This document shows positions 6,566 through 15,033 of a stretch of DNA of 22,509 bases, in pieces. Source of the stretch: Porticoccaceae bacterium (GTDB lineage: Bacteria > Pseudomonadota > Gammaproteobacteria > Pseudomonadales > Porticoccaceae); NCBI GenBank assembly GCA_002710745.1, contig PALW01000024.1, forward strand, positions 20,038 to 42,546, read 5' to 3'. The notes under the pieces are model-generated. The model was not told where the DNA came from and ran no database searches. It was given only the letters and a program-made list of their open reading frames with translations. The translations under genes and the position numbers were made by a program. Numbering within the stretch: position 1 is the stretch's first letter; each line of letters starts with the position of its first letter.

Positions 6566-8476
6566 ATGAAAGTCGGATCTAATTATAAAAAACTCGGGGT
6601 CATCTTATTTCTCGTAGCTAACTTATCTTTCGCGCAATCTAACCAAATTATCGATGAAATTATTGTTTCAGCATCTTTCACGCCAATAGATAGATCAGAA
6701 ACTGGTAATTCTGTGACGATAATTGATGGTGATCTTATTAGGGATAGGGGAGTCATTAATATTAGTCAAATTCTTCGAGATGTTCCAGGTTTTGCAGTTA
6801 GTCAATCAGGTGGTTATGGCGCACAGACACAGATAAGGGCACGCGGAGCAGAAGCAAATCATTTGCTTGTATTAATTGATGGCGTAGAAGCAAATGATCC
6901 ATCCCAAAATGATGAATTTGTTTGGGGAACAGTCTCTATCGCCGACATCGAAAGAATTGAAGTAATCCGAGGACCGCAAAGCGCCATCAGCGGCAGTGAT
7001 GCTTTAGCTGGTAAAGTAAATATTATTACTCAATCAGGTAAGAAAAATGGAGCCCAGATATACTCTCAGGTGGGTTCTTGGAATACACATAATTCTGGTT
7101 TTAATTTCAGCAGAAAGGATGAAGGATTTCATTTTCGAGCGGGATTTAGCCGGATGGATTCGGACGGAGACAACATATCAAGAGATGGAAATGAAGACGA
7201 TGGATATCAAAACACAACCATGAATATCAAGTCAGGATATATTGTGAATCCCCAAGTAAATGTGCTGGTTACAGCGCGTAAGTCGGATGGCAGAGTGGAT
7301 TACGATTCTGATGATAATTTTGATGGGTTAGTGGAGGATCAGTCAAAAAGCTCAGATTTCGATAATTTAACAGCGAAAATTAAAACTATTTATGTGCCGG
7401 CAGATGGACCTTGGAGTCATAATTTTACAATTGCTGAATCACGGTTTGATAACGCGGCTTATGCCGATGGCATTAGAGGAAATATTACAGCCTCGGAAAA
7501 GTCGCAGCTTCAATATTTGGGGTCATACATTGCGGATTCGCAGAGCTTTTCTATTCTGATAGAAAAAGAAAAAGAGGATTGGATGCAGAGAGGAGATATT
7601 GCTTACGGCATCTACGATCCAAATCAAAATCGAACTAGGGAGAATGATGGATTTGCGTTGGAATATCGTTATGAGCCACTGAATAATTTGACATTGGGAT
7701 TTAGCGGGCGGTATGAGGATAACTCTGAATTTGGAAGTTCTACTTCTTACAGAAGTGAGTTTATTTATAAAAGATCCGATGCGATGAGAATACGAGGAGT
7801 AATTGGTAAAGCGATAAAGAATCCAACCTTTACTGAACGTTTCGGTTTTTATACAAATTTTCTAGGTAATCCTTCTTTGATACCAGAGGAATCAGTTAGC
7901 ACTGAACTTGGTCTCGACTATACGTTTGCAGAAAATTTGATTGATATGACTTTTACTGTTTTTGACTCTGATTTAGAGAATGAGATAAACGGTTTTGTAT
8001 ATGATCCTGCAACTTTTGCTTACACATCTGCAAATATGTCAGGCAGGAGCAACCGACAGGGTATCGAAGTTTCCGTGTCGGGAGAGATATCAAATGTATT
8101 ATCAATAAATTCCTCTTATACATTCGTGAAATCAGATCAACAGGATGGAGAGACAATTACAAGAGAAATAAGACGTCCTGAGCAAATGGCAAGTTTAGGT
8201 CTATATTGGGTCCTTTCAGACGCAATAAATATTTCAATGAATGCCCAGTTTGTTGGATCTCAATTTGATACTTTTTATCCGCCTTTCCCTCAAAATCCAG
8301 AGAATGTTAAGTTAGCAGATCACACTTTAGTGGACATCGCTATCAACTATAAAATGTCAAACAAGATGTCTTTATTGTTTAAAATAGACAATCTCTTAAA
8401 TGATAATTATGAGGAAGTCTTTGGATACAAGACTCTGGGTATCGGGGCATCGGTCGGTTTGAGATATCAAATGTAA
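6566..8476 (+). CDS. btuB: TonB-dependent vitamin B12 receptor, BtuB type
   Basis: A 636-residue outer-membrane receptor that takes up corrinoids using energy from TonB-ExbBD. A signal peptide (Lys/Tyr-rich start, hydrophobic core, cleavage near residues 23-24) is followed by a TonB-box-like stretch DEIIVSA (30-36). The plug domain (about 35-155) contains ARGAEANHLLVLIDG and GPQSAISGSDALAG. The remainder is the 22-strand beta barrel, ending in an aromatic-rich strand and a terminal Met after SVGLRYQ. Asp/Asn-rich loops at 198-212 and 245-258 may bind calcium, as loops of E. coli BtuB do. An AAGGA site lies 6 bases before the ATG. Cobalamin is assigned as substrate mainly because of the riboswitch upstream and cobO/btuF downstream; the protein alone would support only a BtuB-like receptor. 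Confidence 0.92.
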   Translation: MKVGSNYKKLGVILFLVANLSFAQSNQIIDEIIVSASFTPIDRSETGNSVTIIDGDLIRDRGVINISQILRDVPGFAVSQSGGYGAQTQIRARGAEANHLLVLIDGVEANDPSQNDEFVWGTVSIADIERIEVIRGPQSAISGSDALAGKVNIITQSGKKNGAQIYSQVGSWNTHNSGFNFSRKDEGFHFRAGFSRMDSDGDNISRDGNEDDGYQNTTMNIKSGYIVNPQVNVLVTARKSDGRVDYDSDDNFDGLVEDQSKSSDFDNLTAKIKTIYVPADGPWSHNFTIAESRFDNAAYADGIRGNITASEKSQLQYLGSYIADSQSFSILIEKEKEDWMQRGDIAYGIYDPNQNRTRENDGFALEYRYEPLNNLTLGFSGRYEDNSEFGSSTSYRSEFIYKRSDAMRIRGVIGKAIKNPTFTERFGFYTNFLGNPSLIPEESVSTELGLDYTFAENLIDMTFTVFDSDLENEINGFVYDPATFAYTSANMSGRSNRQGIEVSVSGEISNVLSINSSYTFVKSDQQDGETITREIRRPEQMASLGLYWVLSDAINISMNAQFVGSQFDTFYPPFPQNPENVKLADHTLVDIAINYKMSNKMSLLFKIDNLLNDNYEEVFGYKTLGIGASVGLRYQM

Positions 8477-8490
8477 CTTTATTTTTATAA

Positions 8491-8511
8491 GGCCAGCTGT
8501 CAGAGCTGGTC
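8491..8511 (+). other. Intercistronic hairpin between btuB and cobO
   Basis: GGCCAGCT and AGCTGGTC form an 8-bp stem with one G-T pair around the loop GTCAG, 14 bases after the btuB stop. It is followed by CCCTAAAAATAG, not a T-run, so it is not a standard intrinsic terminator on the plus strand. It could protect the btuB 3' end or lower cobO expression relative to btuB. Confidence 0.55.
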
Positions 8512-8538
8512 CCTAAAAATAGAAAGGAGATAAGTGTA

Positions 8539-9153
8539 TTGAATACGGGTGTTGTAAATAAAAACGATAAGCATAAAGCGAAAATGCAAAAACAGAAGCA
8601 GCGTATTGATTCGCAAATAGAAAAAAATAATCTAGAACAAGGGGTCATGATACTTTTGACAGGAGATGGCAAAGGTAAAACTAGTTCAGCCTTCGGTATG
8701 GTACTTCGTGCACTAGGATACAATCATAAAGTTGGAGTTGTTCAATTCATTAAGGGACAACAGTTATCCGGAGAAGAGTTATATCTCAAAAATACATTAC
8801 CAGATATTCAGTTTTATCAGATGGGTACCGGTTTTACTTGGGATACACAGGATAGATCATCTGATATGGAAGCTGCAGAGAAAACTTGGTCAGTAGCCCA
8901 ACGAATGCTGGAGGATGAGACTTTAGACCTCGTTGTTCTTGATGAAATTACTTACATGCTGAGTTTTAAGTATTTAGATGCTGATAAAGTTATTAATGCG
9001 ATCAAAGGTAGGCCTTTTTCGCAGAGCGTTGTTGTTACTGGAAGGGGTGGAGGTAGTCGACTTAAGGAAATCGCTGATACAGTCTCAGAAGTCAAAGAAA
9101 TTAAACATGCTTATAACAATGGGATTAAGGCTCGAAAAGGAGTTGACTATTGA
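8539..9153 (+). CDS. cobO: Cob(I)alamin adenosyltransferase, CobA/CobO/BtuR family
   Basis: A 204-residue cytoplasmic enzyme that transfers the adenosyl group of ATP to reduced cob(I)alamin to give adenosylcobalamin. The fold is P-loop, with GDGKGKTSS (42-50) near the N-terminus, the family hallmark TGFTWDTQ (97-104) and a Walker-B-like LVVLDEITYML (131-141). The Lys/Gln-rich first 35 residues match the basic N-terminal arm usual in this family. The start is TTG at 8539, with a strong AAGGAGA site at 8523-8529; no in-frame ATG lies close by. The product is the ligand of the upstream riboswitch, so the gene would participate in its own feedback. It lies 62 bp after btuB and 51 bp before the btuF-like gene. 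Confidence 0.95.
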   Translation: MNTGVVNKNDKHKAKMQKQKQRIDSQIEKNNLEQGVMILLTGDGKGKTSSAFGMVLRALGYNHKVGVVQFIKGQQLSGEELYLKNTLPDIQFYQMGTGFTWDTQDRSSDMEAAEKTWSVAQRMLEDETLDLVVLDEITYMLSFKYLDADKVINAIKGRPFSQSVVVTGRGGGSRLKEIADTVSEVKEIKHAYNNGIKARKGVDY

Positions 9154-9204
9154 TCGGTTATTTTTAAACTATTTCTTTTTTTTCATTATCTTGGGCAAAG
9201 GAAA

Positions 9205-10077
9205 GTGTTAAAACTCCTCCCTTTGACATGTTTAGTTGCTTCTTTATTAGCTCATTACTCAGAAGCAAATGTTGTTGTTATTGACGATCTTGGCGCTAAA
9301 GTAGAAATTTCAGAGCCAATAAGAAGAATTGTTTCTTTGGCCCCTAACCTTACAGAATTACTCTTTGAAATAGATGCAGGAAACCTGATTGTGGGAGCAG
9401 ATGAGTTCAGCAATTATCCGCCTCAAGCAAACAGTATTCAAAGAGTAAATAGCCATTCTGCTGTAAATTATGAGGCCATAACTGCCCTTCAGCCAGATAT
9501 TATATTTGCTTGGTCCTCAGGTAATGGTATTTCCACAATCAATCGACTTAGATCACTCGGTTTTCGAGTATTTTCTTTTGAAATATCAAGATTAGAAGAT
9601 TTTCCAAGCGTTTATCGAAGACTCGGAATTTTAACGGGTAAAATAGATGAAAGTGTAAAAATGACGAATAAATTTGTAAGTCAATTAGAAAGTATAACGA
9701 AGCGTTTTAGTAAATTAGAAAAAGTAAAAACTCTATATCAAGTATGGGATAAGCCTTTGATGACGGTTAATAAGCAACATATTATAAGTGAAATAATTTC
9801 AATTTGCGGGGGTGTAAACGTGTTTGCAAACATAGATTCACTGACTCCAATAATCAATATAGAGGCTGTTTTGTCTGAAAACCCGCAAGTAATACTTTCA
9901 AGTGGCGGTGAAGAGGCTAAAAGAAAGCTATTTAGATCTTGGCAAAAATGGCAAGAAATTGATGCAGTAAAAAACAAAAACTTATTTCTTGTTCCCCCTG
10001 ACCTTCTGGCTAGACAGACTTCGAGAATACTCAGCGGAGCTGAGTATCTCTGTCAGTTTTTGGAGCAATCCAGATAA
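9205..10077 (+). CDS. btuF: Periplasmic cobalamin-binding protein, BtuF-like
   Basis: A 290-residue substrate-binding protein of the helical-backbone (cluster A) type used by B12 and siderophore ABC importers. After a hydrophobic leader (about 1-21, cleavage probably near SEA) comes the BtuF pattern RRIVSLAPNLTELLFEIDAG (40-59), then VGADEFSNYP (63-72) and EAITALQPDIIFAWSSGN (90-107). A second lobe contains ISEIISICGGVNVF and PQVILSSGG. Cobalamin as ligand is inferred from riboswitch, btuB and cobO context; heme or siderophore binding is less likely. The start is GTG at 9205, with an AGGA element very close to it; no ATG is available upstream before a stop, so the exact start is uncertain. 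No btuC permease or btuD ATPase gene is present here, so the importer core must be encoded elsewhere if it exists. Confidence 0.87.
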   Translation: MLKLLPLTCLVASLLAHYSEANVVVIDDLGAKVEISEPIRRIVSLAPNLTELLFEIDAGNLIVGADEFSNYPPQANSIQRVNSHSAVNYEAITALQPDIIFAWSSGNGISTINRLRSLGFRVFSFEISRLEDFPSVYRRLGILTGKIDESVKMTNKFVSQLESITKRFSKLEKVKTLYQVWDKPLMTVNKQHIISEIISICGGVNVFANIDSLTPIINIEAVLSENPQVILSSGGEEAKRKLFRSWQKWQEIDAVKNKNLFLVPPDLLARQTSRILSGAEYLCQFLEQSR

Positions 10078-10089
10078 CAGCTAATTATA

Positions 10090-11388
10090 CTAAAGATCAT
10101 ATCCTCGTTCATCATGTTCAACTAAATCGAGTCCTTTGAGTTCACCTTCATCGTCAATTCGCAAAGAAACAAATGAGTTTACTACTTTGAAAATTATAAA
10201 AGTTGCAAGTGCCGTGTAGCCCACTGTTGAAAGAACTCCAATCATTTGAACGCTCACCTGGCTAACCATTGACATACCCTCGTTATAACCTTGACCGCTA
10301 AAGATCCCTATATTCGCGGAAGCAAATATACCTGCAAGTAGTGTTCCCAAAATCCCGCCAACCCCGTGGACAGGGAAAACATCCAGCGAGTCATCGATAT
10401 GGAATTTCTGTTTTACTGCCTGAGTCGCATGGTAACAAATAATACCCGCTAAAAATCCGATGACTACTCCACCGGCGGGACCCACAAAACCTGAAGCAGG
10501 TGGTATCGTACCAAGACCTGCGACCATGCCTGTTACTATTCCAAGAACAGAGGGTTTTCCATGTCTTCTCCATTCCATCATCATCCACGAGAGAGAGCCA
10601 GCTGATGCCGACAGATGAGTGACAAGAATTGCCATGCCGGCATCACCATTTGCCGCTAATGCGGACCCTCCATTAAATCCAAACCATCCCACCCATAAAA
10701 GTCATGCACCTGTCACTGACATCGTTAAATTATGAGGAGGCATAGACTGTTTTGGGAATCCCTTTCTATTGCCTAAAACTAACGCCGCAACGAGAGCCGC
10801 TACTCCGGCAGTGATGTGAACAACAGTTCCACCAGCAAAGTCGAGAAGCCCGAGTTCTGACAACCATCCTCCACCCCACACCCAGTGTGTAATCGGCGCA
10901 TAAACAATAACTAGCCATAGCAAAGTAAAAATAAGCATGGCGCTAAATTTCATTCTTTCAACAAAAGCGCCCAGAATAAGAGCGGGTGTAATTATTGCAA
11001 AAGTCATTTGGAACATTGCAAAAACAGATTCTGGGATATCGCCAGCTAAAGTTCCCTCAGCGATGCCCATTAGAAAAAGATTGTCTAAGTTTCCAATAAT
11101 CCAATTCAGTTGACCGCCATCACCAAACGCTATGGTGTAACCGATGGAAAACCAAACGACTGAAGCAAGACAGGTAATTGCGAAACATTGCATTAAGACT
11201 GACAAAACATTCTTTGATCTGACAAGTCCGGCATAAAATAGTGATAAGCCAGGGATAGTCATCAACAAAACCAATGCAGTCGATGTCATAATCCAGGCAG
11301 TATTAGATTCATTTAACTCGGACGACCATAATGGACAAGAAATTGTGGTGAGTAGTAATAGTAGTGAAAATCGATTTATTTTTGTTAT
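10090..11388 (-). pseudogene. amt: Ammonium transporter Amt, interrupted by in-frame TGA and lacking a normal start
   Basis: Read through, this is a complete Amt/AmtB ammonium channel. The segment from 11289 to 10702 (195 codons) ends at TGA (10704-10702). The same frame continues at once as LLW and then 200 codons to 10090. No frameshift is involved: the join would read SVTGA-x-LLWVGWFGFNGG, the normal Amt sequence. Key residues are intact: FQMTFA (phenylalanine gate), LDFAGGTVVHITAG (Asp and first pore His), GWFGFN (second gate Phe) and VFPVHGVGG (second pore His). Upstream of the ATG at 11289 the frame encodes a signal-peptide-like INRFSLLLLLLTTISC and the start of helix 1. Between the TAA at 11391-11389 and 11289 that frame has no ATG, GTG or TTG; it begins with ATA codons (11388, 11379). 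The two lesions suggest decay; error or readthrough is possible. No glnK lies beside it. Confidence 0.78.
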
Positions 11389-11426
11389 TTATAAGGTACC
11401 TTTTTTTGCAGCCAGTGTTTTGAATT

Positions 11427-11455
11427 ATTATATCGGCGGCGCAGTATGGTTTAGA
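11427..11455 (-). promoter_or_regulatory. Possible promoter for amt
   Basis: On the minus strand a perfect TATAAT (11432-11427) lies 38 bases before the first codon of the extended amt frame. The -35 position 17 bases upstream (11455-11450) reads TCTAAA, only 3 of 6 matches. No convincing sigma-54 (GG-N10-GC) element was seen, which would be the usual nitrogen-regulated amt promoter. The -10 is attractive but sits in AT-rich DNA. Confidence 0.3.
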
Positions 11456-11563
11456 AAAATGCTTTTTGCAAAAATTAATGAATCTAGAATATTGATTTGC
11501 ATATTTAGTCATTGCTAATGTTATATACTCTTTCACTTAAATAGAATTGTAGAATCAGGTGTA

Positions 11564-14191
11564 ATGAGTGACTTAAATTACGATCCTTTACGAGCTAATG
11601 TAAGTCTTTTAGGTAAGATTCTTGGCAATGTGATTTCCGATGCCGAGGGTCACGAGTTCCTTGAAAAAGTAGAAGCCATAAGACTTTTATCTAAGTCTGC
11701 TCAAGCAGGCAATGTTGGCGACGGTGAAGAACTGGTTAAGCTCTTGAGAGATCTTAATGATGACGAGTTAGTTCCAGTTGCAAGAGCATTTAGTCAGTTC
11801 TTAAATCTTGCCAATATTGCGGATCAGCAGTTTAGTCATTCAAGAAGAATCGATGAGCACGTATCTGCAACAGAAACACTCCGAGAAGTGTTTGCACTAG
11901 TAAAAAATCATAATATTTCCGATGAAGTGATACTAGATGCAGTAAAAAAATTAAAAATAGAATTAGTGCTGACGGCTCACCCAACTGAAATTACAAGAAG
12001 GTCTTTAATTCATAAATATGACGCTATAGACTCTTGCCTTTGTGAGCTTGAGTTAAAAGGTACTACCACTCGAGAAAAGGAAGCAGTATTTCGTCGGTTA
12101 AGAGAATTAGTAACGCAAATTTGGTTTAGTCATGATTTTCGTGCTGAGAGACCTAGTCCTGTCGATGAAGCCAAGTGGGGTTTTGCTGTAGTAGAAAACT
12201 CTTTATGGAAAGCCATCCCTCATTTTTTGCGTCGTTTGGACTCCACGCTTTCTGAATCCACCAATAAGTCTTTACCATTAAAAATGTCTCCAGTGAGATT
12301 TGTATCTTGGATGGGTGGTGATAGAGATGGTAATCCAAATGTTACTTCTGATGTTACTGGAGAAGTACTTTTGCTTGCGCGCTGGCAAGCAGCAACTCTT
12401 TATATGAGAGACATTAATTCTTTGATCGAAGAGTTATCAATGATAAAGAGCAATAGTTATCTCAAAGAGTTATCAAACTCATCGCGCGAACCATACAGAA
12501 CAGTTTTAAGAGATGTCAGATTACAGTTAAAGAATACGATCGACAATATTGAGAATCAACTGGATGGTCGTGAGCCAATTTATACTAATGTAATTAGTAA
12601 TCAAAAAGACTTATGGGATCCGATATTTGCCTGTTATGAATCACTGCAAGAATGTGGGATGCAGGCAATAGCAAATGGATCAATTATAGATCTTTTGAGG
12701 TGCATAAGTTGTTTTGGAACCCATCTCGTTAGGCATGATATTAGGCAACATAGTGAGAGGCACTCGAGAGTTCTGGAGGAGATCTGTAACCATCTAGATT
12801 TGGGTGACTATTCGAATTGGTCGGAAGATAAAAAACAGCAATTTCTTCTCGAGGAAATTAGAGGAAACCGTCCACTTATTGGGAGTGATTTAGATCTCAG
12901 CTCTGACTCTTTGGAAGTTGTAAAGACATTCGAATTAATCGCCAAACAACCGGAGGAAGCACTAGGGGCTTATGTTATATCGATGGCTAAGTGTCCCTCG
13001 GATATATTGGTTGTTCAATTACTGCTTAAAGAAATGGGATGTAAAGGTTGTCTTCCAGTTGTGCCACTGTTTGAAACCCTAGATGACCTAAACAATGCAA
13101 ATGAGTCCATAGAAATTTTGTTAAAGAATAAATCCTATAAAAAGTTAATAAATGGCGAGCTGATGGTGATGATAGGTTACTCAGATTCTGCAAAAGATGC
13201 GGGTATGTTAGCTGCGTCATGGGCACAATATGAGGCGCAAGAAGCTCTTATAAGTTTATGTAAAGAACATAATATTAAACTCACTCTTTTCCATGGACGA
13301 GGAGGTAGTTTAGGTCGTGGCGGTGCGCCTGCTCATGAAGCATTACTTTCACAACCTCCTGGTTCTTTGCGCGAAGGCTTGCGTGTAACTGAGCAGGGAG
13401 AAACAATTCGTGCAAAGTTAGGCTTGAGCTCAATCGCAATTAAGACATTTTCAATTTACACAAATGCGATATTGCAAGCCAATTTGCTAGAGCCACCAAA
13501 TCCTGAGCTTGAGTGGCGAAAGACTATGGATAAATTGTCTGTTATTTCGTGTAAATCATACCGTGATTTTGTGAAAGATGACCCTGACTTTGTAACCTAC
13601 TTTAGGCAAGCAACGCCTGAACGTGAACTCAGCAATTTGCGGTTAGGTTCCAGGCCTGCTCGACGTAAAAGTGATACAGGTATAGAGAGCTTGCGCGCGA
13701 TTCCATGGATATTTGCCTGGAGTCAAAATAGGCTAATGTTGCCTGCATGGCTCGGTGCTATTGAGGCGATATCTCATTTATACAATTCAGATTCTAGTCA
13801 GTTAATACAAGAGATGATAGAAAAATGGCCATTTTTTGGGGCGAGACTCTCGATGTTGGAAATGGTATTTTTAAAATCAGATGCGTGGCTATCAAAATAT
13901 TATGATCAGCTTTTGGTTTCCTCGGACCTTCAGGATATAGGTGATAAATTGCGATCAAAACTAAATTCTGATTCGGAGATGTTGGAATTAATAGCAGGTG
14001 AAGAAAAGCTTTTAAACCGACAAGCATGGCCAAGAGAGTCAGTCCAACTGAGAAATATTTATATTCATCCGTTGAATGTTTTGCAGGTTGAACTCTTAAA
14101 AAGAGAAAGAAAAAAGCCAGGCAGTATTTATGAGGAAGCAATTATGGTAACAATTGCGGGTATTGCAGCTGGACTAAGGAACACTGGATAA
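11564..14191 (+). CDS. ppc: Phosphoenolpyruvate carboxylase
   Basis: An 875-residue enzyme, close to E. coli PEPC (883). It adds bicarbonate to PEP to give oxaloacetate and so refills the TCA cycle. Catalytic features are all present: VLTAHPTE with His139 (135-142), GGDRDGNP (251-258), GYSDSAKDAG with Lys544 (538-547) and the mobile glycine loop FHGRGGSLGRGG with Arg579 (576-587). The C-terminus is the canonical GIAAGLRNTG, where the terminal residues close the active site and the nearby region binds the inhibitor aspartate. The ATG at 11564 has AGGTG 5-9 bases upstream. A membrane protein gene follows 23 bp later, probably on the same transcript. Confidence 0.98.
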   Translation: MSDLNYDPLRANVSLLGKILGNVISDAEGHEFLEKVEAIRLLSKSAQAGNVGDGEELVKLLRDLNDDELVPVARAFSQFLNLANIADQQFSHSRRIDEHVSATETLREVFALVKNHNISDEVILDAVKKLKIELVLTAHPTEITRRSLIHKYDAIDSCLCELELKGTTTREKEAVFRRLRELVTQIWFSHDFRAERPSPVDEAKWGFAVVENSLWKAIPHFLRRLDSTLSESTNKSLPLKMSPVRFVSWMGGDRDGNPNVTSDVTGEVLLLARWQAATLYMRDINSLIEELSMIKSNSYLKELSNSSREPYRTVLRDVRLQLKNTIDNIENQLDGREPIYTNVISNQKDLWDPIFACYESLQECGMQAIANGSIIDLLRCISCFGTHLVRHDIRQHSERHSRVLEEICNHLDLGDYSNWSEDKKQQFLLEEIRGNRPLIGSDLDLSSDSLEVVKTFELIAKQPEEALGAYVISMAKCPSDILVVQLLLKEMGCKGCLPVVPLFETLDDLNNANESIEILLKNKSYKKLINGELMVMIGYSDSAKDAGMLAASWAQYEAQEALISLCKEHNIKLTLFHGRGGSLGRGGAPAHEALLSQPPGSLREGLRVTEQGETIRAKLGLSSIAIKTFSIYTNAILQANLLEPPNPELEWRKTMDKLSVISCKSYRDFVKDDPDFVTYFRQATPERELSNLRLGSRPARRKSDTGIESLRAIPWIFAWSQNRLMLPAWLGAIEAISHLYNSDSSQLIQEMIEKWPFFGARLSMLEMVFLKSDAWLSKYYDQLLVSSDLQDIGDKLRSKLNSDSEMLELIAGEEKLLNRQAWPRESVQLRNIYIHPLNVLQVELLKRERKKPGSIYEEAIMVTIAGIAAGLRNTG

Positions 14192-14214
14192 ACTTGATTT
14201 TAGGAAATTAACAA

Positions 14215-15033
14215 ATGATAAAATTTCAAAATGAGTCATATCTATTTGAGATTTTCAGATATCTTGTTTACGCGGCTTTAACTATAAACATATTCCTTTT
14301 CTATCAAGAAGAGTCGCTAGCAGTCAAAAGTACCTTTACTCAGGGCATTGCAATATCCGATATTATTGGGGGCTTCGCAGCAACTTTGGACACAGCTGCA
14401 TGGGTAATGTTGCTTCTCTTATTCGAATTTAATACGTCTAAATACTTTTCCAGCACCGATGATTCAAAAGCTGCTTTTTTAACAAAATCCATTATCAGAA
14501 TCTTCAGTTATGGAATCATCGGCTACGCTTTTTTTGGGTATTTCTCTAAATATATTTTGTTAGCCAATATAGAACCTTTTGCAGTAAGTGATATTTGCGC
14601 TCTAATCGGACAAAACTATAACGTGATTGAAAACCTTGATGAATATCCATTGCTAGATAGTGAGAATTGTCAATCATTGGTTGGAAGCGCTTTATTTGTT
14701 CTGTCTGGACAAACTGTTATTGGGTCTTCAACGGATTGGAGCGCAATTCAATGGCTAACTGTTGTGGATGTTATCAATTCTGGAACTTGGATCTTAGTTG
14801 TTTTGATTATCGAGCTAGAGATTTTTTTTGGTAAAAAGCTCATTGAATCCATCACTTTAAAATCGATTATTAATTTTGTTAAGCTCAGTTTGTATTCGAT
14901 TTTGTTTGTCGCTGCCTTGTATTGGGGTGTAGAGGGTGACTTCCTTGATTTTTGGGATGCTTTTTTATGGCTAGTCGCATTTTTTTTTATTGAGTCTAAT
15001 TTACGTCGGATGGACCCCGCTGAAAGGAACTAG
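14215..15033 (+). CDS. Unrecognised multi-pass membrane protein downstream of ppc
   Basis: A 272-residue integral membrane protein that I do not recognise. Hydrophobic segments lie at about 13-30, 55-71, 94-116, 178-206, 219-238 and 244-260, so roughly six membrane passes. The long loop between the third and fourth (117-177) contains Cys128 and Cys152, which could form a disulfide if the loop is periplasmic. Acidic residues sit near membrane segments (Asp59, Asp185, Glu200, Glu202, Asp242, Asp245). No known transporter, kinase or protease motif was seen. The C-terminus is charged (SNLRRMDPAERN). It starts 23 bp after ppc in the same direction, so co-expression is likely. Its stop overlaps that of the convergent thioesterase gene by 4 bp. 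Composition matches its neighbours, with no sign of transfer. Confidence 0.75.
   Translation: MIKFQNESYLFEIFRYLVYAALTINIFLFYQEESLAVKSTFTQGIAISDIIGGFAATLDTAAWVMLLLLFEFNTSKYFSSTDDSKAAFLTKSIIRIFSYGIIGYAFFGYFSKYILLANIEPFAVSDICALIGQNYNVIENLDEYPLLDSENCQSLVGSALFVLSGQTVIGSSTDWSAIQWLTVVDVINSGTWILVVLIIELEIFFGKKLIESITLKSIINFVKLSLYSILFVAALYWGVEGDFLDFWDAFLWLVAFFFIESNLRRMDPAERN

Noticed and set aside
10690..10704. Genome-wide TGA-as-tryptophan code to explain the amt interruption
   Set aside because: Many genes here end naturally at TGA with full-length products, and tryptophan is encoded by TGG throughout.
11309..11536. 75-codon minus-strand frame upstream of amt
   Set aside because: No family resemblance, overlaps the amt signal-peptide region in another frame, and has low-complexity Thr/Ile/Asn composition; treated as a chance frame.
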